Origin: Dipteris shenzhenensis
Taxonomy: Eukaryota; Polypodiophyta; Polypodiopsida; Gleicheniales
Strand: one strand, 5' to 3'
Assembly: GCA_047967505.1 (NCBI GenBank)
Contig: CM106538.1
DNA length: 64,000 nt
The notes under the pieces are model-generated. The model was not told where the DNA came from, made no database searches, and saw only the letters and a list, made by a program, of their open reading frames with translations. The stretch's first letter is position 1; every line of letters begins with the position of its first letter. A program made the position numbers and the translations under genes. Shown here one piece after another: positions 21,118 to 32,640 of this stretch.

Positions 21118-23930
21118 GAGAGAAAAAAGAAAGAAAGAAAGTTTATTAAAGTCTTCGGAAGATCGATGGGTCTATGAGAATGTGAAAAACCTGGTACAAA
21201 CAAGCTGTGGTGGTGGAGCTACTAAACGAGCATCCACATCAATGCAAATGCAAAATATGCAGAATGTTAGTACTAAATCATAGATACAACATAGTCATGT
21301 CGGGTAGGTAGTCGACTATCTCATCATCATAGTCATCATCATCATCATCATCACCATCAAGACATCAGGGTGGGTGTGGTAATGGGGGCATGAAGTCGGT
21401 GCCACTCAAAGGTGCAGCCCTAGCATGTCTCTAGGTCATAGCTCTCCGTCTAACCAGGGCTACTGTGACCCCTGTCGGACGAGACCCGACTCTAAACATG
21501 GAGGGGATGTCCCCAAGTGTGATCTGTGTGTCAACCCTCTGTCTGAGCTGTTGGGTCAGAGGCTCAAGGTCACGGTCATGTCGAGGCCTCGTCCCGTGGG
21601 TGTCCATGTGATCTGGCTGGAAAAACTCCGTGATAGAACTCTGAGAGGGATCAGCCAAGGAAGAATCTACTCCCGTCTCCGTGGTCGAAGTACCCTCTCA
21701 CGGAGTCTGAGTGCCTCATGAACGAAGCCTGCCAAACATCGTTGGTCTGGGTAGGAGATGAATCGGGCCAGATCCCTATAATTGTCTCTGAAGAGGCAGT
21801 AGAAATGCCCATGGATCTCATAGTAAACAGGACACCTGAAGATGAAGTGCTCCTCTGTCTCAACCTCCTGCATGCATATGCGCCTCTCCCTGGGTATAGT
21901 CGCTCTGCTCTGCTGCTCTCGATACGAAGTCTATGTAAAGAGACCCGGAACTGCCTAAGAGAGATCCTCAGTGAGGGGGGTAGATAAATCTGAGTGTACC
22001 CTGGTGGGTCAATGAAACCCTCCGCTATGATATGTAAGAAGTGATCTCTATAGAAGCCCAACTTCACTGGAAGATCACTCGGGCCCATCCAGGTCCGGAA
22101 TGTGATCCTCATATATAAACTAGTTGACCTCGTGTGGTAGGAGGGGAGAAAATGGAGCATCCATGCTGTACTGGAATGGGGGTAGTTTGTCCATGTGGAG
22201 CCCCATCCCCTCGAACCATCTCTTTGTGCATGCATACCAGCACATCTGGTCTCCTCCTGCTGCAAGTGCCATAGAAGAGGATAGTGCTAGCCAGGGTAGC
22301 CTGCTACGCCCAAAGGTGTAATCCCCATACTCCCTGACTCGGTACAGATACGTGATGACCTGAAATGCAGCATCTAGGAGTAATGGGGGTGACCCAAACT
22401 CGGCCCGAATGATCTAGTGAGGAACAGATGGCTTGCCACGGATTATCCGTGATAACATGAGAACCTGTAGCCGCTCCCCACCTTGGCCCACTCTGTATCC
22501 GACAAGTCTGGCCCCTAACATGGACTGCCATACATCCCCGCTGGACGGACCAAGGAGTCAAAAAGCAACCCTTTGGTCCGTGGATCCTGAAAGTGAGAGT
22601 AGAAGCACTGACTCTCTAGTCTAGCCAATGAAGCATATCCTCTGCTCAAGCGTGCCTGCATCACAGGTCTCATAGTGAAGGTGGGTTCGAAAAAGACGAC
22701 CCCAAGATAAGTGTATGATGAAACTACCTCAACAGGTGACCCATCAAAATGTGAACTGCCCCTCGCGCATGACGGCTTGAGATGTATTGAAGATCATAAC
22801 CTTGGTTTTGCCCAGGTTGACCTTCAAATCATGAGACTCACAAAAGAACTATAGTGCGTCAAGGTGTCTCTAGAGGCCATCTACTGAGGAAGACAAGAGA
22901 GCCACATCATCTGCGTCCCAAAAGTGTGAATCTGTAAAGGACAGCGACTCCTCCTGACCCTCGAACCCCTCCTGTATCCATCGTCTCATCCCTGTAGGCA
23001 GACTCCCATGTGTACCCTCTGACTACTAGTAGTGGGCACTCTGGACTCTGATGTGTCTATGTATAAAAGACTATGTCGTGACTTGTATAGGATTTCGAGA
23101 AATTCCATGGTTCTGACCATAAGGTACCATTACAGTTCCAGATGGTGCAGGGTAGGGTCTCAGATATCTCAGTCTCATAGACCCCGTCCCCCTATGTGGG
23201 AGGGGAGGTGGGTGCCCGACGGGGGCCTGTAAGGAGTCGTCCATCTCGTACAACTGCCCACTTCTCCTTGCGGGCATGATCCCACTGCTGCAACAAGAAG
23301 CGCCTCTCCTCAACATGTAGTGAAGTGAGGTCCTCATCCATGGAGATCGCTGGCTAGTCTCGTAAGGCTGTTCTACGACGTAAAGCCAAAAGTCGTGTGT
23401 GAGCATCATGGAACCGTATGATAAGGGGCTGCTCTTGGTTGGGGTCCCTCCCTACCCACTATGCTCTCTCAATCATGTGCTCAGTCGTCCCTAGAGTAGT
23501 GGCCACAAAGGCCGTCACATCTGCCATCGGTGTAGCCTCAATGTGTGGGATCCCACGTACTTTGATGTTGAGACGGCTCTTTGTTTTGCTGCTCTAGGAG
23601 GGTAGCTAAAACGGTTACCCTTGTAGGTTCCCGTTTGGCTACGTCGACCCATCTAGACGTCTCCTCGATGGCAGATTGCATGCTCACAATTTGTGCCTCC
23701 ACAACTGGGGTGCTCCTTGGGACTGCGTATAGCAGTGACCTCCTGTCGGAGCTGCGAGATCTCTTGTCGGAGCCCCTGAATAAGATCAGCCTTGTCTCAG
23801 ATATCCTGAGACTACTCCTGTATGAGACACGCCTGGTCCTAGGTGAAGCGTGTCTGCTCCTATGCAAAGTGTGAAAGCTCCATCTCGCGCTCTCGAATGC
23901 TATGTACCTCCATCAGCAAGTTCTCCGGGG
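21118..23930 (-). mobile_element. LINE L-D copy, internally deleted
   Basis: Read on the minus strand from 23930, the order is as follows. First a coiled-coil region rich in Q/E/L (about 23880-23700). Then the ORF1 C-terminal domain (IERAWWVGRDPNQEQPLIIR near 23470; ISMDEDLTSLHVEERR near 23340). Next an endonuclease start (WESAYRDETMDTGGVRGSGG near 22980), after which the sequence jumps to the end of the reverse transcriptase (ADDVALLSSSVDG near 22900). It then runs through the thumb region to a cysteine-containing C-terminus (VETEEHFIFRCPVYYEI near 21850). The tail reads AGACTTTAATAAAC then (TTTC)n at 21118-21147. About 2 kb of ORF2 is missing at the junction near 22930. Confidence 0.75.
21667..22265 (-). 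pseudogene. L-D ORF2 C-terminal domain
   Basis: The minus strand encodes the region beyond the reverse transcriptase thumb: LPPFQYSMDAPFSPLLPHEV, then TSYREQQSRATIPRERRIC, then VETEEHFIFRCPVYYEI and CLAGFVHEALRLRE. The H-x4-C pair of a C-x2-C...H-x4-C motif is kept (EHFIFRC), while the first cysteine pair is reduced to one Cys. The plus-strand copy at 23935-24930 has the pair (CKLC). This C-terminus differs from the zf-RVT type of L-A, L-B and L-C. Confidence 0.7.
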
Positions 23931-23934
23931 GTGT

Positions 23935-24930
23935 GATCTTTCAACAGCAGAATGGAGGAGATTTGAGTGGCTACTGGTGATTATGGGCTCTAGGATGATT
24001 CGGAGTGAGCCCTCGGTCCTTGATCAGATAGTACAGGCAAAGTTTGCCATGACTCCTCTCCAAGTTGATGCCATTTTTTAGACTGTGACATTCCTCCACA
24101 GAGTTTGGGACCTACCTCGCGAGAGACTTCTAAGACTGGCACTAGAGTCTTCCATACGACTAGCAGAGAGTGGGGTCGGTTGCACTCATCATCGCATGGT
24201 TTGCCAGTCACAGCATTCAGATGGATGGGCTTCCCCCGTTTCAGTATAGCATGGATGCACGGCCCGAGTTGATCCCACGGGATGAGATTAACCGCATCAT
24301 ACGGTTAGATCTCCTTCAGCTCCACACATCTTGCACTTGGGGGGGGGGGGACCAGGAGCTCCCCACCAAGACCCAACTCTACTATGACCATTTCCTGAGA
24401 GTATCGAAGGATGGGCTCATCATTAGACCTCAGTATCTCGAGGACAGAGGAGTCTCACACGTGCTAAGGATTGCCATTGGACAAATGCAGGTCTCGTCCC
24501 ATCAGCTGAGGATTGAGGCAGGGAAAGCTGTAGGCATACCTAGAGAGCAGTGGACTTGCAAGTTGTGCACAATGGGGGCGGTCGAGAAAAGGAGCATTTT
24601 CTGTGTGTCTACCTAGCCTACTATGAGATCCGAGGACGTAACCACTGCCTTTTTCAGGAGGGGCATGGCTTTGGCCCACTCTCATGAATGATCCACTTCC
24701 AGGACCATGTCTGTATTAGGCTCTACCTGATGGAGATGCAACAACACAGAGAGACGCTACTACGACATATCAGAGAGCAGCAAGATGGGACCACCATAGC
24801 ACAGGGGGCTGAGGTAGACCGAGCACAGAGACAGGTCACGGATTTCTATGCATTTGACTCAACTCTAGGGCACTGTGGGGTAGAGGAGGGTAATCCTCTT
24901 ATATTGGATCTATGACAGGGTGGTGAGCTT
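23935..24930 (+). pseudogene. L-D ORF2 C-terminal part, plus-strand copy
   Basis: The open frame 24170-24616 and its flanks read FEWLLVIMGSRMIRSEPSV (about 23970), TFLHRVWDLPRERLLRLAL (about 24090), GLPPFQYSMDARPELIPRDE, IGQMQVSSHQLRIEAGKA and IPREQWTCKLCTMGAVE, and after a shift YYEIRGRNHCLFQ. This is the same domain as in the minus-strand copy at 21667-22265. The two copies lie head to head at about 23930. A G10 run at 24341-24350 is near one of the frame disruptions. The missing upstream part suggests 5' truncation. Confidence 0.75.
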
Positions 24931-25189
24931 GCCAACTCCCCCTATCCGGTCTTCTAATATGTGGTTGTTTTGTAGGACTTTGGCATCAGAGAAGAACCTA
25001 GACTACACCCTAGCTTGGGCCTAGCTAACCCTCGCCTTGGGTGCGCATTTCAGACTCTCCTGTAGGCAAGAGAGGAATTGCTTGACGATGAGCTAGTTGA
25101 TGACACATTAGTCTCCCTAGATGCCTCTTCTTAGACTCTCACTTCTCAGGTTGGCTTTGGACACTTGTTGTCTTGCAGCAGGAGCCAAC

Positions 25190-27141
25190 ATTAATTGGGG
25201 AATATCCAATGGGTTCTAGAGGAGCAATGAGCCTAACCCAGAATGGGAGATGGCTTTACTTTTATTCAAAGAGGCATGTGAGTCAGATACATGGGTTGTC
25301 AGGTTAGAATGGATATTTCTCTTGTGTAGTAGTTTGCTTCTATCTTGAAGAGCATTCTTCTCTTTTGGAGCTCAACTAGGCTGGTTCTTGCCTATTGAGT
25401 CGTGGTAGTCAACTACGTGCTCTTAGCCATTGCTTGGTTGTTTGCACGTATTGGTGCCATTCACAAGGCTGCATTGCATAGTCTCATAAGGACTAGCATG
25501 AATTTTCCTTGGAGTGGGCTAGACGAACTTGCAGATACTAGAGCAAGGGTGGCCTAGGAGTTTTGAATACTCATGACGCACAAGGGTGGGTTGAATATCA
25601 TTTATCTATATGCTCAATGGAAAGCTTTGCTCTGCAAGGAGAATGTTTGAGGTTTTATGCCAAGACAAAAGCGTTAAGGCTTTCTTTATGAGGAGAATTA
25701 GCTCATGCATTCCCTTGTAGGGTGGTGGATGCATGTGAGTCAGATACATGGGTTGTCAGGTCAGAATGGATATTTCTCTTGTGTAGTAGTTTGCTTCTAT
25801 CTTGAAGAGCATTCTTCTCTTTTGGAGCTCAACTAGGCTGGTTCTTGCCTATTGAGTCGTGGTAGTCAACTACGTGCTCTTAGCCATTGCTTGGTTGTTT
25901 GCACGTATTGGTGCCATTCACAAGGCTGCATTGCATAGTCTCGTAAGGACTAGCATGAATTTTCCTTGGAGTGGGCTAGACGAACTTGCAGATACTAGAG
26001 CAAGGGTGGCCTAGGAGTTTTGAATACTCATGACGCACAAGGGTGGGTTGAATATCATTGATCTATATGCTCAATGGAAAGCTTTGCTCTGCAAGGAGAA
26101 TGTTTAAGGATTTATGCCAAGACAAAAGCGTTAAGGCTTTCTTTATGAGGAGAATTAGCTCATGCATTCCCTTGTAGGGTGGTGGATGACGTCAGATGGA
26201 TTTTTACTTTGGCAAATATCAAGTGCCTCTCACCACTTATGCCGGCCATTGTCAGGGCTTGGTACAATTCAATGGTTCAATGGTTTAGATTCCGCCGCCT
26301 TCCACACGAGGAGATATGGTGGCCCCTTACATTTTATTTAGGATGATCATGGCATGGGTTGCCCAATCAAATTCTTGACCTGGGATCTTGGTGAGTGGAG
26401 CTAGTTGGTAGCACGTACTCAATTCCCTACTTCCACTTCATAGCTAGCAATGCATGAAAGTTTAGATTTTGGTTATGGGTGGGATACCATCCAAAGCAGC
26501 CCATTGGGAGAGCTTTCAAATTAGCTAGGATCTGCTGAGTTTATGGAGAGGAAATGAAGGTCCCTCAGAAATAGGAAGGTCACCCTCCTTTTGGCTTTCT
26601 TTGCATGGAGGGATTGCAGTAAGCAAATGGAGGGAGAGTTTTAGTGCTGATTCGTCATACCCATGGTATATCCAGCATTGCCTTTGGGAATGTAGACAAG
26701 CTAGTATCATTTGGGCAAGGGTAGCTGGGCTGATGGGAAGGTTCATCCCCTCCACTTTGTTTATTACTTTTTTTTCAGTAGCTTGGCTCTCTTTTGACTA
26801 GACCTTGGGTCTTTTATGAAATCCATACTTCGTCATGGTCTTTGAGGATGCAATCTCACTCACTATAGGTATGCAGCTTGGACATTGTTTCTACTCTTAG
26901 TATAGGTTTGCACCGGCTTTGGTGTGCACTAGTTGGGAGATCATTGCTAGTATAATTGCTTGGCACATTTGGAGGGCCATGTGTATGGAGGAAATTGACA
27001 AGGTGCAACTTCACCTAGCTTAAACATTATCTAGCATATGGATTGACATTTTGCAACTTTGATGACCATATGGTCTAGGTTGCAAGGGACCTCTAGACCG
27101 CGGCTTTGACTTTTAGGAGGTTCTTTCCTAAGGATTGCAAA
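25190..27141 (+). mobile_element. LINE L-B, plus strand, with internal tandem duplication
   Basis: After correction for many stops the plus strand gives the segment between reverse transcriptase and zf-RVT (SILLFWSSTRLVLAY, NFPWSGLDELADTRARVA), then the zf-RVT region (frame 26601-26801, HGGIAVSKWRESFSADSS ... HCLWECRQASIIW) and SWEIIASIIAWHIWRA near 26935. It ends with a TTTTAGGAGGTTCTTTC-type terminus and a short A run near 27140. A 457-bp portion is present twice (25274-26188). 5' truncated; no TSD identified. Confidence 0.8.
25274..26188. repeat. 457-bp tandem duplication inside L-B
   Basis: Bases 25274-25730 and 25731-26187 are head-to-tail copies with period 457. By eye I count about six differences (for example T/C at 25303 versus 25760, A/G in CTCATAAGG versus CTCGTAAGG), so roughly 98-99% identity. 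The junction lies in GGTGGTGGATGC. The duplicated segment is ordinary L-B sequence with no similarity to a mobile unit of its own. Confidence 0.95.
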
Positions 27142-27439
27142 AAGAGATCCTTCTCTGAGTCTTGCTCCGGCATGGTTTGGCACTTTGAGCCAATCTTGCC
27201 CTTTTTAGGTTTACATGATCCTTTGGTGCCATGAGTACTTTCATGCTCTCTGCATGATGTATTTTTACCTTAGGTGCATCACTTGGGTGCCCCTTTGAGT
27301 GGCTCCCACCCTTAGGTTTTATCGTATCTGGTTTCTTTCCAGTCTCATAGACCCTTTCATCTTTCGTAGGCATTAACAAACTTTGGCTTTTTTAGTCTCA
27401 TAGACCCCTTGGTCTTTCTTTCTTTCTTTCTTTCTTTCT
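27142..27439 (+). mobile_element. 3' end of an L-D-like LINE, (TTTC)n tail
   Basis: A stretch without coding features ends CATAGACCCCTTGGTC and then (TTTC)n at 27413-27439. CATAGACC...GGTC followed by a TTTC microsatellite also ends the sequence at about 48980-49030. A second CATAGACCCTTTC lies 63 bp upstream. I assign it to the L-D group on the tail only. Confidence 0.4.
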
Positions 27440-28450
27440 CATACTTACTAAAAGACTATTTCTTGAAAAAAAATCATTTTGTTAAAAAAGAAAGACAAAA
27501 AATTTATCTACTTACATGTCACCTTTTATTGTATATTTGTGATTGTAGTGAGGCGACCACAATATATTACATTTTTTCATTAAGAGGCATTGTGGATCTT
27601 TTAAGTTTTGTGCCACTTGCATTTTTATTCAAGTATGTAGCTAAATTTTTACTCTGAAATTCATTAGTCTTAGGACTTTATTTTGAGTTTTATTTTGAAC
27701 TATTCAATATGCAACTTAAAAACTCATGAACTGTGTAACTTGCCATCATTTTTTCAACTCAACAATTCCTTAAAAGAATGTTTCTTGCTTCAGTGGACCA
27801 AACAAAGGATCCAAATTTATCCATTTATTGCAATTGCTTCGAATTGTTAGGTATACTTCCGAGCTAAAACAAGAACAAAAGTTTTACTAAAAGTTGTTTT
27901 AGCAAAAGTTTAAGCTTTAAGATATGTAAAGTTCTCAACGATATTTTTTAATTGATTACAAAGCATGGCTTGAGGGATTGCCATCCCTTATGAAAGTACA
28001 ATCCACGAGTCTAGAGGAAGCAAGAATTTGTTCCCTTTCCTCGTTACATGAAAGTTTTTGAAGTTCTAGATAGAATTCCTTCAGGTAGTTTTCAACACTA
28101 TTACAACTCAAGAGTTGTGTATACGGATGGGTTTACCAACATGTGTCTTATATCTTAACTCAAAAGTTGTATTGTTAGGCTTTTGGCATGATATGATATC
28201 AAACTTTTAACTACTAACTTCCAAGGTTTTCAGTCTTGCTTAATCAAATGCTATATACCGTCAAGCCAGTGTTACTAGAAGCTTTTTGAGAAATGTTTCA
28301 TGAAACGTGTTTTGTAGGTTCCAAATAAAATTATTTCATGATTTTGATATGAGTTTTGCCTAGAAACTTGCTCTATTTATACATGTAAAATACATAATAT
28401 ATAAAGTATATTATTTTGTAATATTATATGTAATATATAAAGTCTATAAC
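27440..28450. other. AT-rich sequence, no gene seen
   Basis: No domain, splice-bounded exon or repeat family recognised. The stretch 28375-28460 is made of (A/T)-rich imperfect repeats containing AATATATAAAGT twice. Confidence 0.5.
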
Positions 28451-29835
28451 ATCATATTATGAAACAATCATTTTACAAAAGGACAGGACTCCAGAAAAGA
28501 GCCAATGCCCTATCCATTAGAAACAGTAAAAGAAAAGCTCAATGCAAGAGACATCCGGATCCTCCTCATGCAAGGCATCATATAAGGACTGCCGCAATGA
28601 GGCCCAGAAGAAGTCATAGGGGTGCTGAAAGGAGAAGCTAGAAATGCATGATTACGCTGTAGCCATAGGGTCCACAACGCCCAGTATCTGGTCCAATGAA
28701 AGAAAAGAGAGTACTGGGACAAAGTAGCTAGTAATCTACCAAATATCTAGAAAAACCTCAAGAACCTGTGTGCCGGAAATCTGAGAGATAAAAAATAAGA
28801 GATCCTATCCAGAAGGTCCCTGGAATATGGACAAAACCACAATAAGTGCTGAATAATCTGAGGAGCATGATGACATCTTGGACAAAGAGGAGAGGCGATC
28901 CTTCTTTGAGCCAATTTTACTCCCATCGGAAAAAAAAACAACAATGCATCTCCAGAAAAAAAGGCTCTGCTTTAATGGCATTTTCAGCTTCCATATTAAC
29001 TTCAAGGTCACTTTCCACCAAGATAAAGACTTATTCAAATGCCAAAGAGAATTTGCATGATGAGCAATCCATGGAGGAGGTAATATCAATCTGTAAGCCT
29101 GTATGGAGTCAGTAAATGCAAAGGTTGAGAGGATAATCCTGGACTTGAAGACCGAAGATGCCAATCTTGAAGCCTGTCTCTTACTGCCACTGGAGGAATC
29201 GGAACAAAAGGGAGTAAGAGATCTGTAATGGCTTCCATATGGGTCTATGATGCATCCCAAGATTGTATTGTTGACAAGCTGTCGGAAAAGAGAGAATGTG
29301 CCCCTGAGTACCACCACATCATCAACGAACCGAATGCCCAACTTCATGAGATTGTAATCCCTGACTGGTTGTTGTACAGCAAGAGGGGAGTCAAAAACAG
29401 CACTCCAATGAAGGATTTCCAGTCGAAGGGATGAAGCTATAGAAGAAGGATGGGTAGACCATTTGATGCGAGAGAGCACTTGCTTCCAATCGTGAATCAA
29501 AGCAGTAGAAAAAGGGCAGCCAGGTATTTTACCTTGAAACTTGCTAAGTACTACTTCCCATGGATCAATGAGCAACACATGAAATTTGATGTTAAGGATA
29601 TTCAATCCTCCATGCATCTTTGGAGAGCAAAGTAGATCCATTTTGAATAGCCTCAAAGCTTTTTGATGGAGCTTAGTTTTTCAAAATATCTCCATGGCCT
29701 GAGACATAAAAGAAGAGAGATCTCGAGATGACCAATGCAGTAATGGCAAATAAAACTGAACATAAGCCAAACAATAGATTGGACAATCCGAAACCGAACA
29801 TAGAGATAGTAATATGTGCAAACTGTAGAGGACGG
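28450..29835 (-). mobile_element. LINE L-C fragment, C-terminal half of ORF2
   Basis: The minus-strand frame 29656-28805 contains CSPKMHGGLNILNIKFH, WKQVLSRIKWS, PPPWIAHHANSLWHLNKSLS and PLKQSLFFWRC. These are equivalent to CSPKMHGALNILNIQMH ... PLRQQLFLW in the full-length L-C. The C-terminus with RYWALWTLWLQRNHAF follows near 28690. It is more diverged from the 9456-15244 copy than its neighbour is. Its start near 29835 joins another L-C fragment directly. The 3' end lies in the AT-rich region, with no clear poly(A). Confidence 0.85.
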
Positions 29836-31505
29836 CATGACAAGCCCACAGAAGAAAGTGTCTAGTCTTGAAGACGATCCTGTAGATGCAATGGAGGAAC
29901 CGGTTGAAAAGGTTGGAGCATCAAAGTAATCTTATGCCAAAGTGGACGATAATGCATTCCAAGGCCAAATTTGGTGGCGGCCAAAGGAAAAGTAAGGGGA
30001 AAACCAGCATCATCAACAACATCCTGAACCAAACGAATCCCCTTGAGACTCAGAAAATACGAACATTGAGGCTCCTGCAAAGCCAAAGGAAGGGCGAACA
30101 CTCTAGACCAATGTAAACTTTCAGCTATGAAAGAGTTGCCCTACAAGGAATCACTACCATGCCAATCCAAGTGGGAAAGGATATGTTTCCAATCCATTAA
30201 CAAATGGGAAACCAAAGGACAACCAGGGATTTTTCCTGTCACAGAACCAAAAAGAAACTCCCACTGGGAAAGCTGCCAATGATTAAAAGCTGGAGATTCA
30301 ACATGCAAGAGTAAATGACGAATCATGGCAGCCCATGGTTGAGAATCTTGTAAAAACTGTAGCATGAGTTTCCCCTTATGGGCAAGAATGTGCAGATGGA
30401 TATTGAGAATATTAAGACCTCCATGCATCTTTGGAGAACAAAGTTGTTGTACTTGAAGCAAACGCAAGCTTTTTTTGCCATGGTGAGAACACTAGAAGAT
30501 TTCCAGAACCTCAGACATAAAAGAGGCAAGATCAGCCTTTCTGAACATAATACGAGGCAAGTAGAATTGAATATACGCCATCAGAATAGATTGCACAATT
30601 CGAAGATGAACATGCAGAGGCCAAGTTGCCAATTTCCAGGGTTCTAGCTTTTTCTTGAGAGTTGCGAGAATCCAATCAGATTGTTGACGATGAGAAAGTG
30701 TCCAACTCAAAGGATAGCCAAGATGACGAACCAATTGAGTTGGTGGGATGATTTCTCCAGGCCATAAAAGAGAGTGCCATTCCTTGGAATGCAAAGGCAA
30801 TAATTTTGATTTCTGAATATTTACATGAAGCCCAGCAGCTAAACCATATAAAGAGAGAGCTTGCATTAGCTCAGAAAGATCCTACTCTATATTGCGGGGA
30901 GTGAAAAAAGAATCATCTGCATAAGCTTGAGCAAGCAATGGTTTACTGTCATGAATTTTCAAACCATGTAGCTTATCCGTAGCTACGAGATGATCCATAT
31001 ACTGAAGCATGGGGTGCGTGGCTATAGCATATAGGAGTGCACTAAGTGGACAGCCTTGACGCACCGAACAACGAAGAGTCCATGCTTCAGAGATATCCCC
31101 GGAAAGAATGCAAGCAGCTTGACTGTCACTATAAAGCCAGTATATGATATGCTGCAATTTCTGCCCAAATCCCAAAGCATGCATTGTTTGAGAGATGAAG
31201 TCCCATTGAACAGTATCAAAAGCCTTGGCAATATCAACTTGCAGTAAAAGAACATCCTGCTCTATGTATTTGGCATACTCAATTCCAACATAAGCATTTG
31301 CGATATTATCAGTGATAAGCCTGCGAGGAACAAAACCATATTGTGTAGGATGTAAACCATCATGCAAGTATCCTTTAATACGATCAACTACCATTTTGGT
31401 GATGATTTTATAAATGACAGGCATAAGAGTAATGGGTCTCCAATCAGCCAATGATTCACAAATCTGCTTTTTGGGAAGAAGCTTTACCAGCCCTTTTTTC
31501 CACAC
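29836..31505 (-). mobile_element. LINE L-C fragment, reverse transcriptase
   Basis: Three long minus-strand frames (31505-30882, 30866-30492, 30467-30141) carry the reverse transcriptase and thumb of L-C. They include WRPITLMPVIYKIITKM, PTQYGFVPRRLI, LLLQVDIAKAFDTVQWDF, SVRQGCPLSALLYAIATHPM and the catalytic AYADD near 30930. The TAG near 30885 and frame changes elsewhere break it, but the first frame is intact where the full-length copy has two stops. It starts abruptly at KKGLVKLLPK beside the poly(A) tail of the next L-C and ends where the 28450-29835 piece begins. Confidence 0.88.
30882..31505 (-). pseudogene. L-C reverse transcriptase core, open 207 codons
   Basis: This frame spans most of the fingers and palm of the reverse transcriptase, including the metal-binding Asp of QVDIAKAFD and the AYADD box. 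The primer-grip and thumb regions continue in shifted frames to 30141. The start is a truncation point, not a true initiator. The minus-strand neighbours show that it was part of a full ORF2. Confidence 0.85.
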
Positions 31506-31509
31506 ACAC

Positions 31510-32425
31510 TTTTTTTTTTTTTTTTTGGTAAATCCATGATCATATTATCAGCAAAATTTACATGAGGGTCTCAAAAAAGCAGAGAGCCTCAACAGGAAAT
31601 CAAAAGCAAAGAAAAACTATTTCCAGGCATGACTGAGGAAGATCTCCTTGATAGCAAGCATCATAGATAGATTGCCGTAGGGAGAATCTGAAATATTCAT
31701 AAGATTGCAAGAACGGATTCCCAAAATATCGCATGTTGTGATCCTGCCAGATAGTCCAAAAAGCCCAATATCTGACCCAGTTCAAAAATAAGGAGTAATG
31801 GACCAGGGTTGCAGGAAGTCTGCCAAAAAGCCAAAAATGTTTCCCAAAAGGTGAGTTAGGGAAACGAAGGCGAAGCGACATGGAAATTTTGCATAAGAAG
31901 GTCTTAGTGCTGGAACACATCCAAAACAAATGAGACACCGTTTCAGAAGGGGCCATGCATCGAAGACAGGAAGCAGATGCAATCCTTCGTTGAGCCAGAG
32001 TGACCCCCACGGATAAGGTTCCTGTAAGACAACGCCATAGGAAAAGCTTTTGCTTGAGAGGCAATTTGCTTCTCCATAAATTGCGGAGATTCTTTCGCCA
32101 CCAAGCAAGCGATTTTGCCATATGCCAAAGAGAATTAGCATGTAAGTGAATCCATGGTGACGGCTGGAGGAGAGAGTATGTCGTGCTGACCGTTAGGTTA
32201 GGAAGAGGAACAGGACGAGAATTTGAGCCCACCGGGCGTAACTGCCAATCATGTAATCGGTCCCTGTTAGATAAAGGAGGGATGGGAAGAAAAGGCTGCA
32301 GTAATTCAGCAATTTTTCCCCAAATAAACCTGTGATGCATGGCTAGTGGATAAGAAGCCATGGCTTGAGGGAAGGAACCATCTGCTCTTTCCTTCCATTG
32401 GAGCCGCCTTTGTTTGGTCACAGAG
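31510..32425 (-). mobile_element. LINE L-C fragment with poly(A) tail: ORF2 C-terminus
   Basis: The minus-strand frame 32421-31600 (273 codons) is open and contains NSLWHMAKSLAWWRKNLRNL, PLKQKLFLWRCLTGTL and the zf-RVT motif CLRCMAPSETVSHLFWMC (C-x2-C-x8-H-x4-C). It ends with RYWAFWTIWQDHNMRYFGNP. The 3' end has an 18-19-base poly(A) (T run at 31509-31527). It is 5' truncated near 32425 against L-B-type sequence. No TSD could be matched: CACACACAC beside the tail has no partner at the other end. Confidence 0.88.
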
Positions 32426-32640
32426 ATCCCCCCCTCCCCAGCATGCCCTCTTTAACAACAGAGTCAAACAACTATGATGGGGTGCCCAGAGTTAGGGTCC
32501 AAGTCTTTGAACCTAACATCACAGATAACCATGTGTCAGACAAAGGAGTTGAAGTGAGCTGCTTGGAGTTGAATGAAGCTATTGGTAGTACTTCTGAACA
32601 TAATACACGTGTAGGGAAGAGCCTGGAGAAGTATGGAGAT
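32395..32640 (+). mobile_element. LINE L-B ORF1 remnant, plus strand
   Basis: Bases 32395-32450 (TTGGAGCCGCC...GGTCACAGAGAT) match 44081-44135 in the better preserved plus-strand L-B. The remainder of the open frame (32365-32655) has no partner that I can see. It probably belongs to the same L-B copy that continues at 33378, separated by the LTR element in between. Confidence 0.45.

Noticed and set aside
21425-21987. Plus-strand frames of about 90-98 codons
   Set aside because: They are antisense to the L-D ORF2 C-terminus, which is the supported reading.
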